Assembly (NCBI GenBank): GCA_019118445.1
Contig: DWYY01000025.1
Location: 1 to 35,250, forward strand
Length of the DNA stretch: 35,250 bases
DNA from: Candidatus Eisenbergiella merdipullorum
GTDB taxonomy: Bacteria; Bacillota; Clostridia; Lachnospirales; Lachnospiraceae
Direction: 5' to 3'
Shown here: in pieces, positions 7,922 to 16,323 of the stretch
Position numbering within the stretch: position 1 is the first letter of the stretch
Layout of the letters: each line of letters opens with the position of its first letter
Translations under genes and position numbers: made by a program
Notes under the pieces: generated by a model
What the model was told of the DNA's origin: nothing
Database searches by the model: none
The model's input: the letters and a program-made list of their open reading frames with translations, nothing else

Positions 7922-9664
7922 ATGAAAAAAATCGGATTATCGGAAGCGGGAAAACAGAAGTGGCTCCGTTTTTCCTCGAAATGGCTGTTTCCACTTATTC
8001 TGATGGTCTATCCGCTTTTATGGGCCAACCAGGGCATCGATGTATCGGACCCTACCTACAGCCTGACCAATTTCCGCTTTTTTCCGGAGCTGTCCGGCAC
8101 TTGGGCCATTGCCACCTGGCTTGCGAATGTGGCGGGATTCCTTCTCATGAAGCTTCCTTTTGGGGACACGCTTCTGGGAATGAATCTGTATACCCGGCTG
8201 CTCATCAGCGCCACGGCCCTTCTCGCTTATTTTTTCCTGCGGGGAAAGATGCCGTCATGGATGGCATTCGCGGGGGAGATCATCGCCGTCAGCTTCTGCT
8301 GGTGTCCTTCCACGATCCTTTACAATTATCTTACCTATTTTCTGCTCCTTGCCTGCTGTATCTGTCTGTTCCGCGGGCTGATCTGGGACCGGAAGGGACT
8401 GCTGGCTTGCGCAGGGGTCTGCCTGGGACTGAATGTGGCCGTCCGGACGCCGAACATTCTGGAAGCCGTGCTCATTCTGGCTGTGTTCTGGTATGGGAAG
8501 CTCTGCGGGGAAACCTCCGCAAAAGTGTGGAAAAACGTCCTCTGGTGCGTCTGCGGCTTTCTGGCAGGTTTTCTGGCAGCCTTCCTCGCCATCTGCATCC
8601 AGTACGGACCGGCCGCCTATTTTGGCATGTTCACAAGTCTTTCCGGATATGCGGGTACGGATGAAAGCTATTCAGCATTGTCCATGGTGACCTCGGTGCT
8701 GTCCGCCTACGCCGGGACGCTTCAGTGGGTGATGACGCTGGTGGTCTGCTGGCTTGCGGGCTGGATCTTCTTCCGGTTCCTGCCTGTAAGACTAAAGCTG
8801 GCAGGCAGGGTGGTTTACTGCCTCTGCATCCCGGTGCTGATCAGACTGTTCTGGGGCAGGGGCATGTTCACTTTTACTTACTATAATTATCGGAGCATCT
8901 ATGAATGGGGCATGCTGCTTCTGTACCTGGCGCTGGCCGCCTGTGTGCTGGTGATGGCGGATTCCCGTGCGTTCCATAGGGATCGGCTGCTTGCGGCCAT
9001 CATCCTGCTCGTCATCCTGGTGACGCCCATCGGAAGCAATAACGGCACCATGCCCGCTCTGAATAATCTGTTCCTGGCAGCTCCTTTCGCGATCTGGACG
9101 TTTTCGGGCCTGCTTTCCCGCAGCCGAAAGCACACTTTTGCCTTCCCGGCCGCCGCGCTGGTGACGGCGGTGTTCGTGATGACGGCGGTGCAGGGGATCG
9201 GCTTTCGCGCCTCTTTTTCCTTCGGGGACGGGATTTATGGGGAAAAAAGGGATGCAAAAGTGGAAAACAGTGCTATACTGATAGGCATGAGGACCAGGGA
9301 AGAAAACGCGGAGAGTCTGTCGGGACTTACGGCCTTCGCGGAGGAAAAGTCCCTTTCCGGAACGTCTCTCATCACCTTAGGGAGCGCGCCGGGCCTTCAT
9401 TTTATCCTGGATATGCCGCCGGGCATTTCCCATTGTTGGCCGGACCTGGACACCTATCCCGCCGCCCTGATGAAGGAAGAGCTGGACGGGCTTCTTTCTT
9501 CCCCAAATGCGCTCCCCGCCGTGATCGTCTATAAGGAAAACGGGGAGCTTCCGGCGGAGACGGAGAAATGGGAATACCTGAAAGAATATATGGAGAAGGG
9601 CGGCTATACGCTCCTTTATGAAAACGGCGGGTACCGGGTATATATCAGCGCACAAAACGGCTGA
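7922..9664 (+). CDS. Large polytopic membrane protein, GT-C-like
   Basis: This 580-residue protein has its first helix near residues 21-35, then an acidic, aromatic first loop (NQGIDVSDPTYSLTNF, 36-51) and about ten more helices. A soluble C-terminal region of roughly 130 residues follows. The acidic first loop between helices 1 and 2 and the overall architecture are typical of GT-C transferases, but I cannot name a family. The ATG at 7922 was chosen, with AGGTGG about 10 bases upstream. An in-frame TTG at 7883 would overlap the previous stop and has no properly spaced site. In this locus it probably adds a sugar from a polyprenyl-phosphate donor on the outer face; it could also be an uncharacterised transporter-like protein. 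Confidence 0.65.
   Translation: MKKIGLSEAGKQKWLRFSSKWLFPLILMVYPLLWANQGIDVSDPTYSLTNFRFFPELSGTWAIATWLANVAGFLLMKLPFGDTLLGMNLYTRLLISATALLAYFFLRGKMPSWMAFAGEIIAVSFCWCPSTILYNYLTYFLLLACCICLFRGLIWDRKGLLACAGVCLGLNVAVRTPNILEAVLILAVFWYGKLCGETSAKVWKNVLWCVCGFLAGFLAAFLAICIQYGPAAYFGMFTSLSGYAGTDESYSALSMVTSVLSAYAGTLQWVMTLVVCWLAGWIFFRFLPVRLKLAGRVVYCLCIPVLIRLFWGRGMFTFTYYNYRSIYEWGMLLLYLALAACVLVMADSRAFHRDRLLAAIILLVILVTPIGSNNGTMPALNNLFLAAPFAIWTFSGLLSRSRKHTFAFPAAALVTAVFVMTAVQGIGFRASFSFGDGIYGEKRDAKVENSAILIGMRTREENAESLSGLTAFAEEKSLSGTSLITLGSAPGLHFILDMPPGISHCWPDLDTYPAALMKEELDGLLSSPNALPAVIVYKENGELPAETEKWEYLKEYMEKGGYTLLYENGGYRVYISAQNG
9271..9279 (+). promoter_or_regulatory. Possible internal extended -10 element
   Basis: TGC followed by TATACT (9274-9279) lies within the 3' part of the preceding membrane-protein gene, about 440 bases ahead of wecE. 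The nine bases are identical to the -10 of the better internal candidate at 16248-16276. The -35 region (GATGCA at 9251-9256) is poor. It may provide some extra transcription of wecE and later genes, or be chance. Confidence 0.2.
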
Positions 9665-9716
9665 AACAAAAAAGGGAAAAACAGGCCGGACAGGCCGAAA
9701 AAGGAAGGAAACGCTT

Positions 9717-10847
9717 ATGATCAGATTCAACGTACCTCCCTATACGGGGAAAGAAATGGACTATATCAGACAGGCCGTGGAGAACCAGAAGATCTGCGGG
9801 GACGGAGAGTTTACGAAAAAGTGCAGCGAGTGGATCGAGAAACGGACGGGGACGAAGAAATGTCTGCTCACCACCTCCTGCACCCATGCCACGGAGCTGG
9901 CGGCCCTGCTTACTGACGTGGGGCCGGGGGATGAGGTCATCATGCCTTCCTACACCTTTGTTTCCACGGCGGACGCCTTTGTGCTGCGAGGGGCAACCCC
10001 GGTGTTCGTGGATATCCGTCCGGATACCATGAACATAGACGAAACGCTGATCGAGGACGCCGTCACGGAAAAAACCCGCGGCATCGTCCCTGTCCATTAT
10101 GCCGGAGTGGGCTGCGAGATGGATACGATCATGGATATCGCGAAAAGACATCATCTGTTCGTGGTGGAGGATGCGGCGCAGGGGATCCTGGCGGAGTATA
10201 AGGGGAAAGCGCTTGGAGCCATCGGGGATTTCGGCTGTTTCAGCTTCCACGAGACCAAAAATGTGAGCTGCGGCGAAGGCGGCGCGCTTCTGATCGCCCA
10301 CAAAAAGGATATCGAGAACGCGGAGATCTTCCGGGAAAAGGGGACGGACCGGAGCAAGTATTTCAGGGGACAGGTGGATAAATACCGCTGGCAGAACTAC
10401 GGCTCCAGCTATCTTCCCAGCGAGCTGAACGCGGCCTATCTGTATGCTCAGCTTGAGAAGGCGGATGAGATCACGGCGGCGCGCCTCGCCATCTGGAACC
10501 AGTACCGGGAGGAGCTTTCCTGCCTGGAGCAGGCGGGACTGGTCAGCCTGCCCTATGTGCCGGAATACTGTAAGCAGAACGGCCACATGTTCTATATCAA
10601 GACGAAGGATATAGCGGAACGGACGGCGCTGATCGATTTCCTGAAAAAGAACGACATTCTGGCGGTGTTCCATTACGTTCCCCTGCATTCGGCTCCCGCC
10701 GGGCTGAAGTTCGGCCGATTCCACGGAGAGGACCGTTATACCACGAAGGAAAGCGAGCGGCTGCTGCGCCTGCCTCTTTACTACGGGCTGACGCAGGATC
10801 AGGTGAGCTATATTTCCGGTAAAGTAAAGGAATTCTATGGACATTAA
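9717..10847 (+). CDS. wecE: dTDP-4-amino-4,6-dideoxygalactose transaminase
   Basis: This 376-residue PLP enzyme matches E. coli WecE/RffA nearly end to end as recalled: GDEVIMPSYTFVSTA, VPVHYAG, VVEDAAQG, FHETKN with the PLP lysine at K181, FRGQVDKY and EDRYTTKESERLLRLPL are all visible. WecE transaminates dTDP-4-keto-6-deoxyglucose using glutamate to give dTDP-Fuc4N. The dTDP-glucose enzymes RmlA and RmlB are not in the window and must come from elsewhere. The ATG at 9717 was chosen because it gives the family length and the MIRFNVPPYTG opening; AAGGAAGG lies about 8 bases upstream. The gene overlaps the next by 11 bases. A GNAT gene at 12803 may acetylate the product, as WecD does. Confidence 0.93.
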   Translation: MIRFNVPPYTGKEMDYIRQAVENQKICGDGEFTKKCSEWIEKRTGTKKCLLTTSCTHATELAALLTDVGPGDEVIMPSYTFVSTADAFVLRGATPVFVDIRPDTMNIDETLIEDAVTEKTRGIVPVHYAGVGCEMDTIMDIAKRHHLFVVEDAAQGILAEYKGKALGAIGDFGCFSFHETKNVSCGEGGALLIAHKKDIENAEIFREKGTDRSKYFRGQVDKYRWQNYGSSYLPSELNAAYLYAQLEKADEITAARLAIWNQYREELSCLEQAGLVSLPYVPEYCKQNGHMFYIKTKDIAERTALIDFLKKNDILAVFHYVPLHSAPAGLKFGRFHGEDRYTTKESERLLRLPLYYGLTQDQVSYISGKVKEFYGH

Positions 10848-12747
10848 CGGCAGAGCGTTTGCGGCTTTTTTAAAAAAAAGAGAAAACTGGCTCATTCCGG
10901 GGGGATGCTGCTTCCTTTTGTTCCTCTGGACGGGAATGGCATATGATCACTACTTTGACCTGAACGATGATGTGCTGATCCGGGATATCCTTTCCGGCGT
11001 ATATACGGGGGAGCCGGAGGCGCTGACCGCTCAGCTTCTGGGGCCGCTCGCCTTCCCGCTCTCCTGTCTGTACCGTCTGTTTCCGGGCGTTCCGGTATTT
11101 GGCATATTCCTCTGGCTGTGCCAGGCGGGAAGCATTTTCCTGATCTTAAAGCGCAGCCTGTGCGTGCCCATCCTTGCCGGCGGATGCGGCATCCCGGGGC
11201 AGCGCGGGCAAAGCGGGGCTTATGTGACGGCTGCGAAGGCGCTTGTGGATCTTCTGGAAACGCTGCTCATCGCTGCCTGCCTCCTGTATCATCTGGTATT
11301 TGTCCAGTATACGGTGGCGGCCGGGCTTCTTGCGGCGGCAGCCTGCATTTACTTCCTGACGGGAAAAAGCGGGAAGGAGAGGAGCGCTGCCGCTTTCTGG
11401 CTGGAGAATCTCCCCGCCGCAGCGCTGTTCTGGCTTTCCTTCTGTCTGCGCAGCGAGATGGCACTCCTGCTTTTGCCCCTGGCAGCGGTGGCGGGCGTCT
11501 GGAAATGGGCCGGCTGCCGTCCCGCCTTTACAAAGGAAAACGCGGTTTCCTATCTGGGACTGTTCGGCCTGATCCTGGCAGGGCTGCTTGTCCTGGCAGG
11601 GGCGGACAGACTGGCCTGTTCCGGCCGCGCGTGGCGGGAATTTGAGGGCCTGTTTGACGCCAGGACGGAGATCTATGATTTTTACAGCCCTTCCCTGCGT
11701 TCCTGGGAAGAAAACCGGGATTTTTATGAGGGGCTGGGACTGACGGAGGCACAGTGCGCCCTCCTTCAGAATTATGACTATGGGGCGGACGACGCCATTG
11801 ACGCGCAGGTGATGGAAGCGATCGCCTCCTATGGGAAAGAAACGCAGGGGACGTTCGCACACAGCCTCTGGGAGGGCGTCTGGCTGTATGGGCAGCGGCT
11901 GAAAAACAACCGAGCCATTGTACCGGACGATCAGCTTCCCTTCCTGCTCCCGGAGGCGGGGCTGATCCTCCTTCTTCTGGCGGCGGACCTTTTGGGACGC
12001 AAAAGGAAGCCGGGCATTCTCTGGAAGCTTCTGCTCTTTGGCGCGGCAAGAAGCGGTCTCTGGATGTTTCTCATCCTGCGGGAGCGGGTGCCGGAGCGGA
12101 TCAGCCATCCGCTCTATTTCTGCGAACTGGTGATGCTGGCCTGGCTGCTTCTGGATGCGGCCGGCACGCTCCGGGAAGCCGGCACGCTCCGGGAAGCCGG
12201 CGCGGCCCGCGGGACCGGTTTATTTCGGGAAGCCGGTCCATTCCGGAAAAACGGCGCACTTCGTGGGTTCAGCCTTGCGGCAGCCGCCTTTTTCCTCGCG
12301 GCCGGAATTTTCCTCCTGCCGCGGGAGATCGGGCGCACGGAGCAGGAATATGCCCGCAGGGAACAGGTCAATGCGGTAAATCTCACCCTTCTGTCCCGTT
12401 ATGAGGAACAAAGCGAAAACCTGTATCTGGCGGATGTGATGTCCACAGTGGAATTTTCGGAAAAGCTGTTTTCCCCCAAAACCGGAATGGGGAATTATGA
12501 TCTGCTGGGCGGATGGCTGTGCAAAAGCCCGCACAGCAAAAAGAAGCTTTCCGCGTTTGGATATGAAACTATGGGGCAGGCCGTCCGGGAAGGGGAAAAC
12601 GTCCGCTTCGTGGGAGAGCCGGATGCGGACTGGTCCTGGCTTCCCGCCCTTCTTGAGCAGGAGGGGATCTCCGTGCGGCTGGTGCCGGAGGAAGAGATCA
12701 CCGCGGAAGGAAGGAGCATGTACATCTGGCGTCTGGAGAGGAGCTGA
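10837..12747 (+). CDS. Large polytopic membrane protein with in-frame hexapeptide repeats, GT-C-like
   Basis: This 636-residue protein has its first helix near 20-36, then a loop with YFDLNDDVLIRD (39-50, acidic D44 D45) that is typical of GT-C-like proteins in clostridial polysaccharide loci. About ten further helices follow. Residues 442-477 are six degenerate hexapeptides (AGTLRE, AGTLRE, AGAARG, TGLFRE, AGPFRK, NGALRG) placed in a loop between two hydrophobic segments. The last 140 residues or so are soluble. The gene overlaps wecE by 11 bases, with AAAGGA about 6 bases before the ATG, so the two are probably translationally coupled. The specific family is not recognised, and the transferase role is inferred. 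Confidence 0.65.
   Translation: MDINGRAFAAFLKKRENWLIPGGCCFLLFLWTGMAYDHYFDLNDDVLIRDILSGVYTGEPEALTAQLLGPLAFPLSCLYRLFPGVPVFGIFLWLCQAGSIFLILKRSLCVPILAGGCGIPGQRGQSGAYVTAAKALVDLLETLLIAACLLYHLVFVQYTVAAGLLAAAACIYFLTGKSGKERSAAAFWLENLPAAALFWLSFCLRSEMALLLLPLAAVAGVWKWAGCRPAFTKENAVSYLGLFGLILAGLLVLAGADRLACSGRAWREFEGLFDARTEIYDFYSPSLRSWEENRDFYEGLGLTEAQCALLQNYDYGADDAIDAQVMEAIASYGKETQGTFAHSLWEGVWLYGQRLKNNRAIVPDDQLPFLLPEAGLILLLLAADLLGRKRKPGILWKLLLFGAARSGLWMFLILRERVPERISHPLYFCELVMLAWLLLDAAGTLREAGTLREAGAARGTGLFREAGPFRKNGALRGFSLAAAAFFLAAGIFLLPREIGRTEQEYARREQVNAVNLTLLSRYEEQSENLYLADVMSTVEFSEKLFSPKTGMGNYDLLGGWLCKSPHSKKKLSAFGYETMGQAVREGENVRFVGEPDADWSWLPALLEQEGISVRLVPEEEITAEGRSMYIWRLERS
12160..12267 (+). repeat. Six tandem 18-base repeats encoding degenerate hexapeptides
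   Basis: Six consecutive 18-base units start at 12160, 12178, 12196, 12214, 12232 and 12250. The first two are identical and the others diverge progressively. All stay in frame and encode AGTLRE, AGTLRE, AGAARG, TGLFRE, AGPFRK and NGALRG. The identical first pair suggests recent slippage or duplication. The repeat sits in a hydrophilic loop of the membrane protein. Confidence 0.9.
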
Positions 12748-12802
12748 GATTGAAAAACAGGAAGCCGGACGCGGCGTAGAACATAAAAAGGAGCGGATGT
12801 TT

Positions 12803-13345
12803 ATGACTGTGGGACAGGAAAACAGGATAGAGCTGGGGCCGGTCTATTTCCGGCCGATCACGCTGGAAGATACAGACCGGATCATAAGATGGCGCAATTC
12901 CGACCGGGTCCGGAAGAATTTCATCTATCAGGAGCCTTTTACCAGACAGGGGCATCTGAACTGGATGGAGACGAAGGTCGCTTCGGGAGAGGTGGTCCAG
13001 TTCATCCTCTGTGAAACGAAAGGGGACAGGGCCGTGGGAAGCGTCTATATTCGGGATATCGACCGGAAAAACCGGAAAGGGGAATACGGGATCTTCATCG
13101 GAGAGGCAGACGCGGCAGGAAAGGGCTACGGAACGCTGGCGGCAAAGGGAGCCATCGCCTATGCCGGAGATATCCTGCATCTGCACAAGCTGTTTTTACG
13201 GGTGTTCGCGGACAATGCCGCCGCCCTCAGAAGCTATGAAAAGGCGGGATTTGTGCGGGAGGCCATTTTAAAGGATGAAATCAGAAACGGGGACGGAAGC
13301 TGGAGGGATCTGATCCTGATGGCGGTCCTGTTCCCGGAAAATTAA
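12803..13345 (+). CDS. GNAT family N-acetyltransferase (RimJ/PseH/WecD-like role)
   Basis: This 180-residue protein shows a complete GNAT fold signature: PVYFRPIT (13-20), RWRNSDRVRKNF (29-40), the acetyl-CoA loop AAGKGYGT (105-112), and LHLHKLFLRVFADN followed by SYEKAGF (125-150). It resembles RimJ/RimL- and PseH-type enzymes. In PseH-like proteins the substrate is a nucleotide-activated 4-amino sugar, so acetylation of dTDP-Fuc4N from the nearby wecE, or of the product of the aminotransferase at 21316, is plausible but not proven. The start at 12803 gives 9 bases from AGGAG; ATG 12797, two codons earlier, has only 3. It lies 55 bases after the previous gene. Confidence 0.85.
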   Translation: MTVGQENRIELGPVYFRPITLEDTDRIIRWRNSDRVRKNFIYQEPFTRQGHLNWMETKVASGEVVQFILCETKGDRAVGSVYIRDIDRKNRKGEYGIFIGEADAAGKGYGTLAAKGAIAYAGDILHLHKLFLRVFADNAAALRSYEKAGFVREAILKDEIRNGDGSWRDLILMAVLFPEN

Positions 13346-13379
13346 GCGGGAAGGAAGCGCGTTCCCGCAGGAACAGGAC
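13325..13379 (+). other. Intercistronic stem-loop around the GNAT stop codon
   Basis: GTCCTGTTCC (13325-13334) pairs perfectly with GGAACAGGAC (13370-13379). Inside it GCGGGAA (13346-13352) pairs perfectly with TTCCCGC (13362-13368). The result is a 17-base-pair bulged hairpin whose 5' arm is the last codons of the GNAT gene and whose 3' arm ends 4 bases before the GGAG site of the next gene. No T-run follows, so it looks like an RNA processing, stability or translation-control structure rather than a terminator. Confidence 0.6.
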
Positions 13380-13389
13380 AGATGGAGTT

Positions 13390-14358
13390 ATGGAAGAAAC
13401 GAGAAAGAAACTGATCAGCATTGTGATTCCCTGTTACCGATCGGAAACGATGATCGCGGGTGTGGTGGCAGATATCGACAGGGAGATGGAAAAACTGAAG
13501 GACGCATACCGTTATGAGGTCATTCTGGTGAACGACAGCTCGCCGGACGGAACGTTTGAGGCGATCCGTTCTCTCTGCCGCGAGAAGCCCTATGTCACAG
13601 GCGTGAACCTGGCGCGGAACTTCGGACAGCATGCGGCACTGATGGCGGGATTCAGGCAGATGAAGGGAGATTACCTGGTGTGTATGGACGACGACGGGCA
13701 GACGCCCGCTTCCGCCATCGGAGACCTGATCGGGGGGCTGGAGGAAGGAAGCGATGTGGTCTATGCGAAATATGAGCACAAGCACCACAATGCCTTCCGC
13801 AATTTCGGGAGCCGTGTCAACGACTGGATGCTCTGCTTCATGCTGGGAAAGCCTAAGGACCTGTATATCTCCAGTTTTTTCGCGGCCAGGCGGTTTATCG
13901 TGGATGAAATGCTGCGTTACCAGAACGCCTATCCCTATGTGATCGGGCTGGTCCTGCGGGCGACGAAAAACATCAGAAACGTGACGGTACAACACCATGA
14001 CCGGATGGCTGGCGAATCGGGCTATACCTTTGGAAAGCTGCTTTCTTTGTGGTTCAACGGCTTCACCTCCTTCAGCGAAAAGCCGCTGCGCATCGCTACC
14101 ATGATCGGCACGGGCTGTGCGGCACTGGGCTTTTTGTACGGGATCTATACCATCATCAAGAAGCTGGTGAATCCGCTGGTGCCCATCGGTTTCAGCTCCC
14201 TTATGGCGGCGATCATGTTCATCGGCGGGATGCTGATGCTGATGCTGGGCCTTGTGGGAGAATACGTGGGAAGGATGTATATCTGCATGAATAATGCGCC
14301 GCAGTATGTTGTACGGGAGATCGTGAAGAATGAAAATGACGGAGAAAAACAGGAATAG
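13390..14358 (+). CDS. ArnC/GtrB-like polyprenyl-phosphate glycosyltransferase (GT2)
   Basis: This 322-residue protein has a GT2 domain: SIVIPCYRSE (10-19), VNDSSPDGT (48-56), LARNFGQHAALMAG (74-87), and the metal-binding MDDDGQTP (99-106). RMAGESGYTFGKL (205-217) comes next, then two membrane helices at about 233-256 and 268-292. This is the layout of ArnC, GtrB and DPM-type enzymes, which move a sugar from a nucleotide to undecaprenyl phosphate for later use by GT-C transferases. It is the only such enzyme in the window and so the likely donor source for the GtrII-like and other GT-C proteins. The sugar (glucose, 4-amino or 4-formamido sugar) is not determined. It overlaps the next gene by 29 bases. 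Confidence 0.9.
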   Translation: MEETRKKLISIVIPCYRSETMIAGVVADIDREMEKLKDAYRYEVILVNDSSPDGTFEAIRSLCREKPYVTGVNLARNFGQHAALMAGFRQMKGDYLVCMDDDGQTPASAIGDLIGGLEEGSDVVYAKYEHKHHNAFRNFGSRVNDWMLCFMLGKPKDLYISSFFAARRFIVDEMLRYQNAYPYVIGLVLRATKNIRNVTVQHHDRMAGESGYTFGKLLSLWFNGFTSFSEKPLRIATMIGTGCAALGFLYGIYTIIKKLVNPLVPIGFSSLMAAIMFIGGMLMLMLGLVGEYVGRMYICMNNAPQYVVREIVKNENDGEKQE

Positions 14359-16312
14359 ATCAGAGGCGGCAGAAAAGAACCGGATGGATACTGCCTGCTT
14401 CTGGCTCTCCCTTGCCGTGACGTCGGGCGGGGTGCTGTTCCTGCCGCAGATGCTCCTTGTGGAAGGCAGAGGCCTTAGCTTTTCCAACAGTTTTCTGTCC
14501 GTTCTCGTCTTCCTGCTCGCTTTCCCGGCTGTGAGGTATTCGGTGAAAAAGGCGGCCTCCGGCCGACGGACAGCGAAAGAGGGCAGGAAAAGAGAAAAAA
14601 GGATGAGATATGCCATCGTGCCGGCGCTTTCCTTAGGCTTCGTCCTTGCCTGCGCGTTGGGAAGCCGCCTGGAGGCGCAGGGCTACGTGCTTCTGACCGA
14701 CTGGCGGCTGTGGCTGTCTCTGCCCTTTCTGACCCTGTTTTTTTCCGCGCTGCTGGAACGGCTGTATGGGTTTCTGGAAGCGAAGCCGGCTATGCCTGTT
14801 TCGGCTTCAGGCGCAGAGCCGGCTGCTCCCGCTCCGGCTGTGGAAAGGGGACCTGCTTCAGAAGGAAAAAGCGGCCTCCTTTCCTGGTGGGATAGACTGA
14901 CGCCAGGCAGGAGAAGACGGATCGTGTTCCTCTTTTTCCTTCTCGTCTGGGGGATCGTCCTTCTGGCGGTCTGGCCGGGCTTTTTCGTCTATGACGCGCA
15001 GGAGGAGTTCAACCAGGTGGCACAGAGGCAGTTTACCACCCATCATCCGCTCGTCCATGTGCTGCTTCTGGGAGGGATCATCTGCGCGGGAAACAAGCTG
15101 TTCGGAAGCTATAACGCGGGGATCGCCTGTTATATGATCTTTCAGATGGTCATCCTTTCGGGGTGTTTTACCTGGGTAATGGATCTTTTGAGGAAAAAGG
15201 GGGCTCCCCGGTGGCTGCGGGCGGCGGGAACGCTCTATTTCGCCTTTTTTCCGGTCATCCAGATGTATGTGCTCTGTTCCGCCAAGGATACGCTCTATTC
15301 AGCGGCGATGCTCATGAGCATCGCGCTGCTTTGCCAGGCTGCCAAGGAGAGGGAGACGTTTTTTTCGGAAAAGAAAAAGCTTCTGGCCCTGGGCGGCAGC
15401 CTGTGCCTCATGGCGCTGATGCGCCACAACGGCCTCTATATCCTGCTTCTCATGATCCCAGCCCTGGCGGCATTTTCCGGTAAGGGAAGGCGGCTTAGGG
15501 CCGCCTTTGTGGGGCTGGCGGCCCTGCTTCTGGCATGCGGGATCAACACAGGGCTGAAAGCGGTGTTTTTTGCGCAGGATACGGAAAATCAGGAGATGCT
15601 CACCGTGCCGATCCAGCAGCTCGCCCGTACCTGGACGCTCAGTCCGGAATCCTTTACCGAAAAAGAGGCCGAAACGCTGCTTTCCTTTCTGCCGGAGGAC
15701 GCGCTGGCCCGTTATACGCCAAAGCTGAGCGATCCCGTAAAGATTTCCTTCCAGAATGAGACGTATGCGGAGGACCCGTCCGCTTTCTGGAAGCTGTGGC
15801 TGTCCATCGGGAGAAAAGCGCCGGCCTCCTATCTGAACGCCTGGCTGCTCACCTGCTATGGATTCTGGTACCCGGATGCGGTGATCGATGGGTACCGGGG
15901 GAATACGGTGTTTACTTTTACCTATGGGGAAAGCTCCTATTTCGGCTATGAAACGGAGCTGCCCGGGGAGCGGAGAAGCTTTTTCCCCTGGCTGGACCGC
16001 CTTTTTGAGAAAATGAGCCTGGAACTGTTCCAGCAGAGGCTCCCGGCAGTGTCCATGCTGTTTTCGCCGGGCTTCCTTTTCTGGATGTATGCGGCGGGGA
16101 TCGGATTCCTGTTTCGGAAAAAGCGCTTTCTTCAGTCCGCGGCCTTTCTCCCCGCCGGCCTGAACTGGCTGACCGTGCTGCTGGGGCCCGCCTGTCTGGT
16201 GCGCTATGTGCTGGTCTTCTGGTTTGCCCTTCCGGTGCTGGCGCTTGTTGTAAGCGAAGGAAAATTATGCTATACTAATACAACCCGTGATACGGGAATG
16301 GAGAAGAGATAA
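14330..16312 (+). CDS. DUF6020-like polytopic membrane protein, GT-C-like
   Basis: This 660-residue protein has three or four N-terminal helices (about 22-145), then a low-complexity Ala/Pro/Glu linker (about 150-180). The main domain opens with WPGFFVYDAQEEFNQ (215-229), THHPLVHVLLLGG (237-249) and LFGSYNAGI (257-265). The YDAQEEF and HHP motifs match my recollection of DUF6020, a GT-C-like family of clostridial surface polymer loci. A soluble region with KISFQNETYAEDPSAFW lies before the last helices. The start overlaps the ArnC-like gene by 29 bases, with GGGAG 10 bases upstream. A transferase role using a polyprenyl-P-sugar is inferred. Confidence 0.75.
   Translation: MKMTEKNRNRSEAAEKNRMDTACFWLSLAVTSGGVLFLPQMLLVEGRGLSFSNSFLSVLVFLLAFPAVRYSVKKAASGRRTAKEGRKREKRMRYAIVPALSLGFVLACALGSRLEAQGYVLLTDWRLWLSLPFLTLFFSALLERLYGFLEAKPAMPVSASGAEPAAPAPAVERGPASEGKSGLLSWWDRLTPGRRRRIVFLFFLLVWGIVLLAVWPGFFVYDAQEEFNQVAQRQFTTHHPLVHVLLLGGIICAGNKLFGSYNAGIACYMIFQMVILSGCFTWVMDLLRKKGAPRWLRAAGTLYFAFFPVIQMYVLCSAKDTLYSAAMLMSIALLCQAAKERETFFSEKKKLLALGGSLCLMALMRHNGLYILLLMIPALAAFSGKGRRLRAAFVGLAALLLACGINTGLKAVFFAQDTENQEMLTVPIQQLARTWTLSPESFTEKEAETLLSFLPEDALARYTPKLSDPVKISFQNETYAEDPSAFWKLWLSIGRKAPASYLNAWLLTCYGFWYPDAVIDGYRGNTVFTFTYGESSYFGYETELPGERRSFFPWLDRLFEKMSLELFQQRLPAVSMLFSPGFLFWMYAAGIGFLFRKKRFLQSAAFLPAGLNWLTVLLGPACLVRYVLVFWFALPVLALVVSEGKLCYTNTTRDTGMEKR
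16248..16276 (+). promoter_or_regulatory. Candidate internal promoter before the Wzy-like gene
   Basis: TTGTAA (16248-16253), a 17-base spacer and TATACT (16271-16276), preceded by TGC, form an extended -10 promoter inside the last codons of the DUF6020-like gene. The start point would be near 16283, about 40 bases before the polymerase-like gene. Its design closely copies the operon promoter at 339-367. Confidence 0.5.
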
Positions 16313-16323
16313 AAGAAGGTGCC

